Shown: piece after piece, positions 1-7,965 of the stretch
Numbering within the stretch: position 1 is the first letter of the stretch
How the letters are laid out: every line of letters starts with the position of its first letter
Source: an uncultured cyanobacterium
Lineage (GTDB): Bacteria; Cyanobacteriota; Cyanobacteriia; Thermostichales; Thermostichaceae
Assembly (NCBI GenBank): GCA_937944885.1
Contig: CALFBB010000035.1
Span: 1 to 35,493, forward strand
Direction of reading: 5' to 3'
Length of the DNA: 35,493 bases
Translations under genes and position numbers: made by a program
Notes under the pieces: generated by a model
Databases searched by the model: none
Seen by the model: only the letters and a program-made list of their open reading frames with translations
Told to the model about the DNA's origin: nothing

Positions 1-1164
1 GCCTTAAACTACCTAAGGGAGCAACTGGGTCAACCCCAAACCCTCTCCCCTGATCTACGAGCCTATGTTATCTACAGCCTTGCCCTCTGGGATCCCTCTG
101 GTTCTTCATCGGCAATGCCTGCTTTGGAACAGCTTTCCACCTGGGGTTTGGCTTACCAAGGCTTAGCTGCCCTGCAACGGGGTGAAGCGAACCTGGCCCA
201 AATTGCCTTAGATCAGGCCCTAGAACGGCACCAACTAGACCCGCAAGGGCGCTGGTTTATTCCCCTAAGCTTGGCCGCAGCCTTCAACGAGCGCTCCACC
301 TATGACGAGATGGAAGTGGTGGGGCCCTTGTTACAGTTGGCCACCCGATTGCAGGATGCGCGGGCAGCAGAAATAGCAACAGCTATTCTGCAACAGCGGC
401 AAAACAACCGTTGGAGCACCACCAAAGCCACCGCCGATGCCCTCCTTGGCCTCACCGCCTACTACCAAGCCCAGCTGCAGCAAACCCCTGGCCCCGGGGA
501 AGTCTTGGTTTTTAACGGCACAAGCGGATCCCTGGTGGGCCGCTGGCAAGCCACTGCAGACAATCCTCGCCGGGTCATCGAGCTGGCAGATAGGGATGTG
601 GATGGGCTGAGCAGTCTCCGCCTAGAAACATCCGGTCCTGGCCCCCTTTACTACAGCCTGACGGGAGAAGCCTTTACCCCCACTCCTGAGCAACCCCAAA
701 GTCAGGGGTTTACCGTAGCCCGCAGCTACTTCCGCCTGCAACCGCAGCGCCAAGCCAATGGGCAAATCCTTTATCGCGAACAGCTCCTGCAAGCGGGGGA
801 CTCTGTGCCAGCCGGAGAAATGCTCTTGGCCCGCCTGACGGTGGTGGCCGCCCAAGACAGCCACTATGTGCTGATTGAGGATCCCTTACCCAGTGGAGCG
901 GAGATTACCTCTCAGGATCCGCGACTGCTCACCGGCTCTGAACCCGACTATTGGTGGGACTGGTTCTGGACCCACCAAGAAAATCGGGAGGATCGGGTGG
1001 CCTTCTTCAGCACCTTCCTAGAGAAAGGCAGCCACGAGTTTGTCTATCTTTTCCGCCCCGAAATTCCCGGTCAATTGCAAATCTCACCGGCTTTTGCCGA
1101 AGAGATGTACACCCCCGGTCGCTACGGCCGCAGCAGCAGCCATGTCCTCAGGGTTGTTCCATAA
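1..1164 (+). CDS. Alpha-2-macroglobulin family protein, C-terminal part (5' end outside window)
   Basis: The reading frame is open from base 1 to a TAA at 1162-1164, giving 387 residues with no start in the window. The sequence matches the C-terminal half of bacterial alpha-2-macroglobulins. It begins in the helical thiol-ester/complement-like domain (AYVIYSLAL, with repeated helices to about residue 160). It continues into the receptor-binding-like beta domain with the typical YVLIEDPLPSGAE and PGRYGRSSS motifs near the end. These are large periplasmic protease traps, often lipid-anchored and often linked to class A penicillin-binding proteins. The thiol-ester CxEQ motif, if present, lies upstream and cannot be seen. 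A 14-bp duplication spans the stop codon. Confidence 0.88.
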   Translation, partial: ALNYLREQLGQPQTLSPDLRAYVIYSLALWDPSGSSSAMPALEQLSTWGLAYQGLAALQRGEANLAQIALDQALERHQLDPQGRWFIPLSLAAAFNERSTYDEMEVVGPLLQLATRLQDARAAEIATAILQQRQNNRWSTTKATADALLGLTAYYQAQLQQTPGPGEVLVFNGTSGSLVGRWQATADNPRRVIELADRDVDGLSSLRLETSGPGPLYYSLTGEAFTPTPEQPQSQGFTVARSYFRLQPQRQANGQILYREQLLQAGDSVPAGEMLLARLTVVAAQDSHYVLIEDPLPSGAEITSQDPRLLTGSEPDYWWDWFWTHQENREDRVAFFSTFLEKGSHEFVYLFRPEIPGQLQISPAFAEEMYTPGRYGRSSSHVLRVVP

Positions 1165-1183
1165 AGGATGTTCCACAAAGGAT
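1156..1183. repeat. 14-bp tandem duplication across the stop codon
   Basis: GTTCCATAAAGGAT (1156-1169) is followed directly by GTTCCACAAAGGAT (1170-1183), 13 of 14 identical. The TAA stop of the alpha-2-macroglobulin gene lies in the first copy; the second copy has CAC there. Confidence 0.85.
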
Positions 1184-1506
1184 CCAGCAGCAAAGCCCAA
1201 GGCTGGCCCCTAGCCCTCTGCTCCTAAAGATTTAGCTGTTATTTTTTTACAATTATTACAAGACCTTATTCTTGAGCCGTTTGGGCGGTCCTAGGGAAAT
1301 GAATGCAGCCGTCTTGCCTTCGCGACATGTTTGCTCCCGACTCTAACCGGTGCTACCGACCTCTCCTGAGCCATGAAGAAGCTATTCTTCAGCCCATTTT
1401 TCAATAAAACCGCAACACTTCGTCAAAGTTCGCAAGGCTTCCTAAGAGCTATGGTAGGATGCCTGCTGTGAATCCGACAGATTGCATTTGCATCGAGGAG
1501 AGAGCT
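1184..1506. other. Intergenic region upstream of chlP
   Basis: No gene is seen here. It holds an AT-rich stretch at 1240-1262 with two TTACAA words 9 bp apart and a small terminator-like hairpin at 1374-1391. The chlP promoter probably lies downstream of that hairpin; TATGGT at 1450-1455 is only a weak -10 candidate. Confidence 0.4.
1374..1402 (+). terminator. Possible rho-independent terminator
   Basis: TGAAGAA (1374-1380), loop GCTA and TTCTTCA (1385-1391) form a perfect 7-bp stem, followed after five bases by TTTTT. The stem is AT-rich and the T-run is displaced, so it is a weak terminator at best. It lies between the alpha-2-macroglobulin gene and chlP. Confidence 0.4.
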
Positions 1507-2727
1507 TTGAGCCTGAGAGTTGCTGTCGTGGGAGGTGGGCCAGCCGGATCTTCTGCCGCTGAAGTTCTAGCCCGAGCCGGAATTGAAACCTTCTTATTCG
1601 AGCGCAAATTGGATAATGCGAAGCCTTGCGGAGGTGCTATTCCCCTCTGCATGGTGTCAGAGTTTGATATTCCACCGCAGATCATCGACCGCAAAGTGCG
1701 CAAGATGAAGATGATCTCCCCCTCCAACTACGAGGTGGATATCCAGCTGGATAATGAAAATGAATACATCGGCATGTGCCGCCGCGAGATTTTAGATAGC
1801 TTTTTACGCAACCGCGCCCACGAGAAAGGGGCAGAAGTGATTAACGGGAAAGTAATGCATCTGGAGATCCCCAAAAATGGCCGGGATCCCTATATTTTGC
1901 ACTACAACGATTTTTCCGACGGTTCCAAACAGGGGTTACCTCGCGCTTTGGCTGTGGATCTAGTTATCGGTGCCGATGGTTTTCACTCCAAGGTGGCAGC
2001 GGCAATTGATGCCGGAGACTACAATTATGCCTTAGCCTTTCAAGAGCGGATTCAAATCCCTGATGACAAAATGGCCTACTACGAAGAGCGGGCGGAAATG
2101 TACGTAGGAGATGATGTTTCCCCCGACTTTTATGCTTGGGTCTTTCCCAAATCCAATCATGTGGCTGTGGGTACCGGCACCATGAAGGTCAACCAAGCCA
2201 ATATCCAGAAGTTGCAAGCTGGGATCCGGGCTCGGGCTGCCGAACGAATTCGGGGAGGGCGGGTAATCAAGGTGGAGGCCCACCCTATTCCTGAGCATCC
2301 GCGTCCACGCCGGGTGGTGGGTCGTGCGGCCTTGGTAGGGGATGCAGCAGGCTATGTCACCAAATCCAGTGGGGAGGGGATTTACTTTGCTGCTAAGTCA
2401 GGCCGTATGTGCGCAGAAACCATCGTTGAAGTTTCCAATCATGGAACTCGTATCCCCAGTGAGGAGGACCTGAAGCTGTATCTCAAGCGTTGGGATCGCC
2501 AATACGGTATGACCTACAAAGTGCTTGATATTCTGCAACGGGTGTTCTACCGCTCCAATGCCACCCGCGAAGCCTTTGTGGAAATGTGTGCTGACAAAGA
2601 TGTTCAGAAGATAACTTTTGACAGTTATCTCTACAAAACAGTGGTACCCATGAATCCTTGGGTGCAGTTAAAGATTACGGCCAAAACCCTAGGTAGCCTG
2701 ATTCGGGGTAATGCTCTAGCGCCCTAA
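1507..2727 (+). CDS. chlP: Geranylgeranyl diphosphate/geranylgeranyl-chlorophyll reductase
   Basis: ChlP reduces the geranylgeranyl chain to phytyl for chlorophyll and tocopherol, using NADPH and FAD at the thylakoid membrane. The protein opens with the FAD-binding dinucleotide motif VAVVGGGPAGSSAAE. It then has the ChlP-typical KPCGGAIPLCMV, a DLVIGADG motif near residue 150 and GDAAGYVTKSSGEGIYFA near residue 280. I chose the TTG at 1507 because GAGGAG at 1495-1500 sits six bases upstream. That gives 406 residues beginning SLRVAVVGGGP, close to the family length. The in-frame ATG at 1459 would add 16 residues that look unlike the family and has a poorer ribosome site. It is a single gene, convergent with the tatC operon. 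Confidence 0.95.
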   Translation: MSLRVAVVGGGPAGSSAAEVLARAGIETFLFERKLDNAKPCGGAIPLCMVSEFDIPPQIIDRKVRKMKMISPSNYEVDIQLDNENEYIGMCRREILDSFLRNRAHEKGAEVINGKVMHLEIPKNGRDPYILHYNDFSDGSKQGLPRALAVDLVIGADGFHSKVAAAIDAGDYNYALAFQERIQIPDDKMAYYEERAEMYVGDDVSPDFYAWVFPKSNHVAVGTGTMKVNQANIQKLQAGIRARAAERIRGGRVIKVEAHPIPEHPRPRRVVGRAALVGDAAGYVTKSSGEGIYFAAKSGRMCAETIVEVSNHGTRIPSEEDLKLYLKRWDRQYGMTYKVLDILQRVFYRSNATREAFVEMCADKDVQKITFDSYLYKTVVPMNPWVQLKITAKTLGSLIRGNALAP

Positions 2728-2848
2728 GTTTACTCCCACCTGGGTTCAGCGCACTCGACTCAGCAAGGGCACGGCTGCTTTTCCCTTTACCCATCAAGCT
2801 GTCCTGAAGGAGGGGACTTGTCTGTCATTTTCGCAGCCATGCTTTTGC

Positions 2849-3457
2849 TCAGGCAATCCAGTTCCTTGCGCCAGCAGCAGCCTGCAAGTCAAGGAGGGTG
2901 TTGCACCCTAAAAAAATCTCATTGGTGTACAGCTCAACCTCCAGAACCCGCTTATCCAAGTCTTGTAGCACCTGCTGCAAGCCCAAGGTTTCTTCTTTCA
3001 GGTGCAGCAGTTCCTCCCGCAGCCGACCATCCATGAGGGGGGGATGGCCACGACGACCCCGATGCACCGGTACAGTCACCCAGGAGCGATGGCGCAAATG
3101 GTACTCCAGCAAACTGTGGTAGATCCAAGCAGGACGAGGTTGATCCACTGCGGAAATACCCAAAACCCGAAAATTAGCCGGGATCCCTTCTATCCCAACT
3201 CGAATGGAATGGGCTTCCCCCGCTTCGGGAGCTGGGTTAATCAGCACCTGGGCCCCCTGCAAATGAGGTTTAGCAGTCTCCAACTGATGGGATCCCAGCA
3301 CCACCCAGGGCCGGAACCCCGCCTGTTGCCATTGAGAGACCTGATAAGATAACAGGCTTTGTTCTTCCTTCCAGGGTAGAAAGGCTTTTTGCTCTCCCAT
3401 GTAAGTGGAAGACTCAGCCGCCAAAATCAGTGCGTGCAGCGTATGTTCACTTGCCAA
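2849..3457 (-). CDS. MobA/MocA-like nucleotidyltransferase
   Basis: The 202 residues follow the fold of MobA/MocA-type NTP transferases, which join a nucleotide to molybdopterin or another phosphorylated acceptor. Seen: [21 protein letters not shown] at the N terminus (family form LAAGxSxRMGxxKxLLP), the metal-binding AVDQPR near residue 105, and [11 protein letters not shown] near residue 135, which is typical of the MocA/molybdenum-cofactor branch. The nucleotide-binding loop is altered: the usual glycine is Glu and the usual Arg-Met is Tyr-Met, so activity is uncertain. It probably starts at the TTG at 3457, overlapping the tatC stop by 11 bases, which implies translational coupling. The acceptor substrate cannot be deduced. 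Confidence 0.75.
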   Translation of the reverse strand: MASEHTLHALILAAESSTYMGEQKAFLPWKEEQSLLSYQVSQWQQAGFRPWVVLGSHQLETAKPHLQGAQVLINPAPEAGEAHSIRVGIEGIPANFRVLGISAVDQPRPAWIYHSLLEYHLRHRSWVTVPVHRGRRGHPPLMDGRLREELLHLKEETLGLQQVLQDLDKRVLEVELYTNEIFLGCNTLLDLQAAAGARNWIA

Positions 3458-4229
3458 GTAGCTTCACCAGAAGGATACCCAATAAGTAGAGAAAAGTTAC
3501 TGCTCCTGCCAAGAGACTTTGGGTCAGGGGATCTGTTGAGGGCGTAAGAATGGCCCCGGCTACCACCGAGCCCAAAACAACGTATCGCCAGCCCTTGAAC
3601 ATTTGCTCGGCACTGACCAATCCTAGCCCTCCCAGCAAAGCTTGCAAAACCGGCACCTGGAAAGCCAGGCCGGTGCTAAACAGCAGCAGCAGCACAAACT
3701 CAAAGTAGCGATCGATGGACCAAGCTTGATCCACCACTCCCTCACCATAGCGAATGAAGAAATTCAGCGCTGCCGGTATCAGTAAGTAGTAGGCAAAAAC
3801 CAAACCTGCCACAAACAGGAAGCTAGAGCCAAACACCACCGGCCCTAGTAGCTTCCGCTCTTTCACACTCAGCCCCGGTAAAACAAAACGGGCAATCTGA
3901 TACACCACAAATGGGGTGGCCAGCAGCAGCCCTGAGTAGGCAGCCACCTTCATGGATACAAAGAAGTACTCCCCAGGTGCCAGTTGCAAAAAGGTTACCC
4001 CTTGGGCGGGCACCTCCAGCAGGGCCACAATAGGATTCACCACCAAAAAACAGGCAAGGATGCACACCCCCACCGCAATGACACTGGCAAACAGGCGGCT
4101 GCGCAGCTCCTCTAGATGCTCCATCAAGGTCATCTCGACCTCATAAGGAAACTCCGGATCCACTGCTGTGGTGGGGGTAGCTGTCTTGGAGGCTTGCTCC
4201 AGGGACTCTGTCTCAGAGGCAAGGGGCAT
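3447..4229 (-). CDS. tatC: Sec-independent protein translocase TatC
   Basis: TatC is the multi-spanning receptor of the twin-arginine pathway, which exports folded proteins across cytoplasmic and thylakoid membranes. The 260 residues begin with a hydrophilic extension of about 30. Next come the signature [15 protein letters not shown] and six hydrophobic segments. The conserved [17 protein letters not shown] lies in the second-helix region and [15 protein letters not shown] in the fourth, with TPSTDPLTQ before the last helix. Length and motifs are normal for a cyanobacterial TatC. Its 3' end overlaps the nucleotidyltransferase gene, so both are probably one transcript. It is divergent from the methyltransferase at 4383. 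Confidence 0.95.
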   Translation of the reverse strand: MPLASETESLEQASKTATPTTAVDPEFPYEVEMTLMEHLEELRSRLFASVIAVGVCILACFLVVNPIVALLEVPAQGVTFLQLAPGEYFFVSMKVAAYSGLLLATPFVVYQIARFVLPGLSVKERKLLGPVVFGSSFLFVAGLVFAYYLLIPAALNFFIRYGEGVVDQAWSIDRYFEFVLLLLFSTGLAFQVPVLQALLGGLGLVSAEQMFKGWRYVVLGSVVAGAILTPSTDPLTQSLLAGAVTFLYLLGILLVKLLGK

Positions 4230-4262
4230 AGGCCAAGTGTGAGAACTGTTCTTGGCTATCTT

Positions 4263-4285
4263 AGCGCTACCGGAAAAGCGCTACC
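4263..4285. repeat. Close direct repeat of AGCGCTACC
   Basis: AGCGCTACC occurs at 4263-4271 and 4277-4285, a period of 14 bp in the divergent tatC/methyltransferase spacer. It may be a decayed tandem duplication. Confidence 0.5.
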
Positions 4286-4382
4286 AACTCAGCAACCAGC
4301 GGATCCCGGGCAAGAGCCTAGGTGATCTCCATCAGGGGGATCCGCCCTCTAATATAGTTCTGGAGAGATTTACCACTTATCC

Positions 4383-5294
4383 ATGACTACTGTTGCCGCT
4401 CCTAACCTAACCGGTCGCCTGATCAATGTTCTCCTGTCGATTCGGCCTCTATTTAATTGGGCCAAGGGGCAGGCTCGCCAGATGATGATCCGACGGGCCG
4501 CCGAAATTGGTGTGGACTGGTTGGGTCGGGTTGAAGCACTGATGGCCCAGGATTTGGCAGCAGAATTGCCAACTGTACAAAATCCCAGTCTGGTTTACCC
4601 GGACTATTACCTGCGCCCTTTCCATGCTTATGAGGCTGGTAACTTGAGTTGGGAAGCTGCTACGGAAGTGGAAGTGGCTGCTTATGCTGTTCATGCTCGT
4701 ATCTGGCCGGAGGCCGGTGCCCAAGGGGATGCCCGTCTGCGTCAGAGCTACCATCAGGTGTTGCAGGAGCGGATCCCGGCCTCACCGCAACGCATTTTGG
4801 ACTTGGGCTGTAGCGTTGGCATGAGCACCTTTGCCCTTCAGGATCTCTACCCAGAAGCTGAGGTGGTGGGGTTGGATCTTTCTCCTTACTTTTTGGCGGT
4901 GGGCAATATCCGAGCTAAGGAGCAGCAGCGGCAGGTGCAGTGGATCCATGCTGCAGCAGAATCCAGTGGCTTACCGGCAGCCAGCTTTGATTTGGTTTCC
5001 GCCTGTCTGCTGTTTCACGAGTTACCTCAGTCGGCAGCTCGGGCTGTTTTGGCAGAGGCTCGCCGTTTGCTTAAACCCGGCGGCTACTTTGCCCTTATGG
5101 ATATGAACCCGGCCTCACCAGTGTACGCCCAGATGTCCCCAGCCATTCTCACCCTCCTGAAAAGCACAGAGCCTTACCTGGACCAATACTTCAGCCTGGA
5201 TATGGCTGCAACTTTGGCACAAGAGGGGTTTACAGACATTACCCTTCAGCCCAATACACCTCGCCATCGGGTTCTTCTTGCGCGGGCATGCTGA
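4383..5294 (+). CDS. Class I SAM-dependent methyltransferase
   Basis: The protein has 303 residues. An N-terminal region of about 130 residues has no motif I recognise. It is followed by a Rossmann methyltransferase domain: motif I ILDLGCSVGMSTFAL (near 137), the acidic residue at the end of strand 2 in VVGLDLSPYFL, LVSACLLFHELP (motif IV/V region) and LLKPGGYFALMDMNPAS. The pattern is that of the UbiE/type-11 group acting on small molecules or lipids. The acceptor is unknown. The start is the ATG at 4383, shortly after TAATAT at about 4351, which could be part of a promoter. The gene stands alone; an IS element begins about 80 bp downstream. Confidence 0.82.
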   Translation: MTTVAAPNLTGRLINVLLSIRPLFNWAKGQARQMMIRRAAEIGVDWLGRVEALMAQDLAAELPTVQNPSLVYPDYYLRPFHAYEAGNLSWEAATEVEVAAYAVHARIWPEAGAQGDARLRQSYHQVLQERIPASPQRILDLGCSVGMSTFALQDLYPEAEVVGLDLSPYFLAVGNIRAKEQQRQVQWIHAAAESSGLPAASFDLVSACLLFHELPQSAARAVLAEARRLLKPGGYFALMDMNPASPVYAQMSPAILTLLKSTEPYLDQYFSLDMAATLAQEGFTDITLQPNTPRHRVLLARAC

Positions 5295-5395
5295 TGGATC
5301 GGTACAGGTGGATCTGTTTCTGTTTAGGGAATTTGATTGTCAAGTTGATTGGTCTGCTTGATCTTGGCTCAGTTGACCTAAAAATAATGGGATGC

Positions 5396-5420
5396 AAGCC
5401 CTGCCCTTTTAGGGCGGCTT
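5396..5420 (-). repeat. IS end hairpin on the tnpA side (may also terminate tnpA)
   Basis: AAGCC (5396-5400), a CT bulge, and GCCCT (5403-5407) pair with AGGGC and GGCTT (5411-5420) across a TTT loop. This 10-bp stem with a two-base bulge overlaps the tnpA stop codon. Confidence 0.7.
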
Positions 5421-5804
5421 TTCTTGTTGCTGGATGTATTGCTTCAAGATTTCCAGGGGCGCTCCGCCTACCGATACTGAGAAATGAGCAGGCGCCCATA
5501 GCGATACCTTCCCTTTTGGCTTAGGTAGCCCAGCCTGCCCATACCGCCGACTAGAGACCCCTTTCAGCGCATTCACCATCCGCGAGATGGAAAGTTTAGG
5601 CGGATACTCTACCAGCAGGTGAACATGGTCGTCCTCGCCATTGAACTCAAGAATCTGGAAGCCCATCTTCAGGGACACGTCCCGACAGGCAGCCTCAATG
5701 ACCGCCAACCCATCGGCACTCAGCACCTTCTGTCGGTACTTGGTTACAAAAATGAGGTGTGCTCTCAGGTCTGAAACACTATGATTTTCTCGCCGATATC
5801 GCAT
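5409..5804 (-). CDS. tnpA: IS200/IS605 Y1 transposase TnpA
   Basis: This HUH single-strand transposase excises and inserts the element at its end hairpins. The 131 residues include HLIFVTKYRQ near the N terminus, the metal-binding His-x-His in DDHVHLLVEYPPK (about residues 60-70), RMVNALKGVSSRRYG, and GGAPLEILKQYIQQQ near the C terminus, whose Tyr is the nucleophile. I start it at the ATG at 5804 (MRYRRENHSV); the frame continues upstream for 27 codons unlike the family. Length and catalytic residues look complete. It diverges from tnpB with about 36 bases between the two starts. Confidence 0.9.
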   Translation of the reverse strand: MRYRRENHSVSDLRAHLIFVTKYRQKVLSADGLAVIEAACRDVSLKMGFQILEFNGEDDHVHLLVEYPPKLSISRMVNALKGVSSRRYGQAGLPKPKGKVSLWAPAHFSVSVGGAPLEILKQYIQQQEKPP

Positions 5805-5840
5805 TGCTATTAGCACTACGACCAACCTATAGTAGTGTGC

Positions 5841-7038
5841 ATGAAAGTACGATACCAGTACAGAATCTACCCCACCGACCAACAATGCAGGGACTTGGCC
5901 AAAGTCTTTGGATGTTGCCGTGTCGTGTGGAATGATGCGCTGGCGCTCATCCAGTCCCTGCCCAAGGGCGAGAAGTGGCCGAGCTGCGCTGAACTACAAA
6001 AGCGCTGCATCACCCAAGCAAAAAAGATAGAGGGTCGAAAATGGCTGGCTGAAGTCAGCAACATTCCGCTGCAGCAGTCCATCCGAGACCTCGGAACAGC
6101 GTTTAAGAACTTCTTTGAGTCAAGGAAGGGTAAACGGAAGGGGCGGCGTGTTGGGTTCCCGCAGTTCAAAAAGAAGGCAAATCGGCAATCAGCCCGTTTC
6201 TGCAGGGGGGGATTTTCGATAAAGTCGGCAAAGGTATATCTAGCCAAGATTGGAAATATCAAAACCAAATGGTCTAGACTGTTGCCTGCCGAACCAAGTT
6301 CTGCGACGGTCATCAAAGATTGTGCTGGACGACATTTCATAAGCTTTGCGGTGGAGATTCAGCCCGTCAGCATTGAGCCTAAGAACCAAGGGGTCGGTGT
6401 TGATTTTGGGTTAGAAACCCTTGCCACATTGAGCACTGGCGAAAAGGTGAAAGCACCTGATACCAGTGCGTTATACCAGTGCGTTGGACCGCAAAATCCG
6501 TAAAGGGAAACGCAAACTCTCAAGGGCCATAAAAGGCTCGAAGCGGCGTGAACGGTTACGGAGAGCAATTGCTCGAATTGAAGCCAAGCAACGCGATATT
6601 CGTCGAGACTTCAACCAAAAGCTGGCTGCTCGCCTAGTGCGGGAAAACAGCGTAGTGGTGCTGGAAGACTTGAACGTGTCCGGCATGATGAAGAATCGGA
6701 AACTCGCCAGGGCGATTAGTCGAGCGGGATGGCGGCAAATCAGGGCGATGTGTGAAGCTAAGTCCGGCATGATTGCGGATCGGGAAGTGAGAACCATCAA
6801 CCGATGGGAGCCAACTTCTCAAACGTGTTCGTGTTGCGGTTATCGGTGGGGCAAGTTAGACCTGTCGGTGCGGTCTGTACTGTGTCTCAACTGCGGGGCT
6901 GAACACGACCGAGATGTGAACGCCGGAGCAAACATTTTGGCGGCAGGACTTGCCGACCCGAATGGGCAGGCGTTAAGCAGTGTAAGACCCCAGTCCGGGG
7001 CGGTTGCTTGTCTGTCAACCCATCAGGAGGCTGTGTAA
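5841..7038 (+). pseudogene. tnpB: tnpB (RNA-guided nuclease family), frameshifted by a 13-bp duplication
   Basis: TnpB proteins of IS200/IS605 are RuvC nucleases guided by an RNA from the element's right end. The N-terminal half runs from the ATG at 5841 (MKVRYQYRIYPT) and includes the first RuvC aspartate in VGVDFGLETL. It goes out of frame at 6473 and stops at 6503. The C-terminal half is open from 6484 to 7038 and has the second RuvC acidic residue (VVVLEDLNVSGM), the zinc ribbon (TCSCCGYR and CLNCGAEH) and the third aspartate (DRDVNAGAN). Removing one copy of the 13-bp repeat at 6460-6485 joins them as TSALDRKIRKGKRKLSR, which is the normal family sequence, about 394 residues in all. So every catalytic residue survives and a single event inactivated the gene. 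Confidence 0.92.
6460..6485. repeat. Perfect 13-bp tandem duplication that breaks tnpB
   Basis: ATACCAGTGCGTT occupies 6460-6472 and again 6473-6485. Thirteen is not a multiple of three, so the extra copy shifts the frame. Deleting either copy restores a continuous TnpB. Confidence 0.97.
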
Positions 7039-7056
7039 TGCAGTCAGACTGGAAAT

Positions 7057-7077
7057 CCCCGTCGCTTCAGCGCGGGG
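7057..7077 (+). repeat. IS right-end hairpin
   Basis: CCCCG (7057-7061), a bulged T, CGC, loop TTCA, GCG and CGGGG (7073-7077) form an 8-bp stem with one bulge, directly before GAGGATGTCAA. Bulged hairpins of this kind mark IS200/IS605 right ends. In related elements this region is also the 3' part of the TnpB guide RNA. Confidence 0.8.
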
Positions 7078-7094
7078 AGGATGTCAAAGCAAAG

Positions 7095-7965
7095 TTATCG
7101 TTTGCCCAAACCCAGCGCCTTTTCCACCTGCTTGGCGGCATAGGCCATGGCAAAGCAGCAGATGAAGTAGACCACCCCAATGAAGAACAGCACTTCTTTT
7201 TGGGTGCCCAGCCAGTTGGGATTGGTAAACACCACCCGACCCGCCTGCAACAGATCGATCAGTCAGACCGATGATGAACACCAGCGAAGTGTCTTTGAAC
7301 AGGGTGAGAAACTCATTCACCAATGCCGGAACCGAGGCTCGCAAGGCTTGGGGCAGGATAACCAAGGCTGTGATCTGAAACGGGTTGAGGCCCACAGCCC
7401 GTGCCGCCTCCACCTGACCTCGTGATACCGCCTGCAAACCACCGCGCACATCCTCCGCCACGTACACAGCCGTAAAGAGGATGAAGGCCACCTCAGCACG
7501 GATGATCAGGTTAACCGTGATCCCCCCCAAAAAGAAAGGCACCAACAGCCAGGCAGCGAACAAAATGGTGGTTAAGGGAACACCCCGAATGAGCTCGATC
7601 AATAGAGTACAGAAAATCCTAACCACCGGCAGCGCGTGATTGGCACGTCCCAAAGCCAGCAGTACCCCGATGGGAAAAGCGATGATCAAGGCCGCTGCCG
7701 CCAGCATCAAAGTCAGCAGCAAACCCGACAGCTGCTCTGCCCGCACCCCTGGCAAGTTGGGGGAAAGATTGCCCAACAACAACTCCAAACAAAGAGGCAG
7801 CACCAAAGCCCAGATCCAGATCGAGGCTAGTCGCCAGGATTCCCGTCCGCGACTGATGGCAACAGCTACCAAGGTTACCCCGGCACAGCCTGCCAGCCAC
7901 CCCCGAGATTGCCCCAAAGGCAAGAGAGCTGCCAACCCCATGCAAATTCCTAAACCAAAGCGCCT
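7095..7965 (-). pseudogene. aapM: Amino-acid ABC transporter permease AapM, truncated and frameshifted
   Basis: This was the second inner-membrane permease of a polar amino-acid importer (AapJQMP/N-II type). The remnant starts abruptly in the middle of the N-terminal hydrophobic region (RFGLGICMGLAALL). It keeps the permease core: GVLLALGR, IELIRGVPLTTILF, YVAEDVRGGLQAVSRGQVEAARAVGL and LPQALRASVPALVNEFLTLFKDTSL. Then GATC is duplicated (GATCGATC, about 7256-7263), which shifts the frame. Beyond it, another frame still encodes the expected tail ending EKALGLGKR with TAA at 7095-7097. The first ~95 residues are missing through a deletion that joins it to aapQ. The ATPase gene that usually follows is absent; the IS element begins within about 10 bp. 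Confidence 0.9.

Larger units (their letters stand above)
5378..7087. mobile_element. IS200/IS605-family element with divergent tnpA and tnpB
   Basis: The element carries a Y1 (HUH) transposase gene on the minus strand and a tnpB on the plus strand, diverging from about 5,800-5,840. Hairpins with small bulges lie at both ends (5396-5420 and 7057-7077), as expected for subterminal hairpins recognised by TnpA. The left boundary is my inference: TTGAC at 5373-5377 resembles the short motif next to which such elements insert. The right boundary just after GAGGATGTCAA is also inferred. The element lies between a methyltransferase gene and the 3' end of the decayed aapM. It has none of the GGATCC sites common elsewhere, which fits recent arrival. 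With tnpA intact it may still be mobile; tnpB is broken. Confidence 0.85.

Noticed and set aside
1241-1262. RpaB/HLR1-like box (two TTACAA words) before chlP
   Set aside because: The two half-sites are 9 bp apart; HLR1 needs 10 bp and matching flanks.
1459-1506. ATG start for chlP at 1459
   Set aside because: The TTG at 1507 has an ideal GAGGAG at six bases and gives the family's normal N terminus.
7619-7960. C-terminal 115 residues of the aapQ reading frame as a novel domain
   Set aside because: They are the wrong-frame translation of aapM sequence after the deletion junction.
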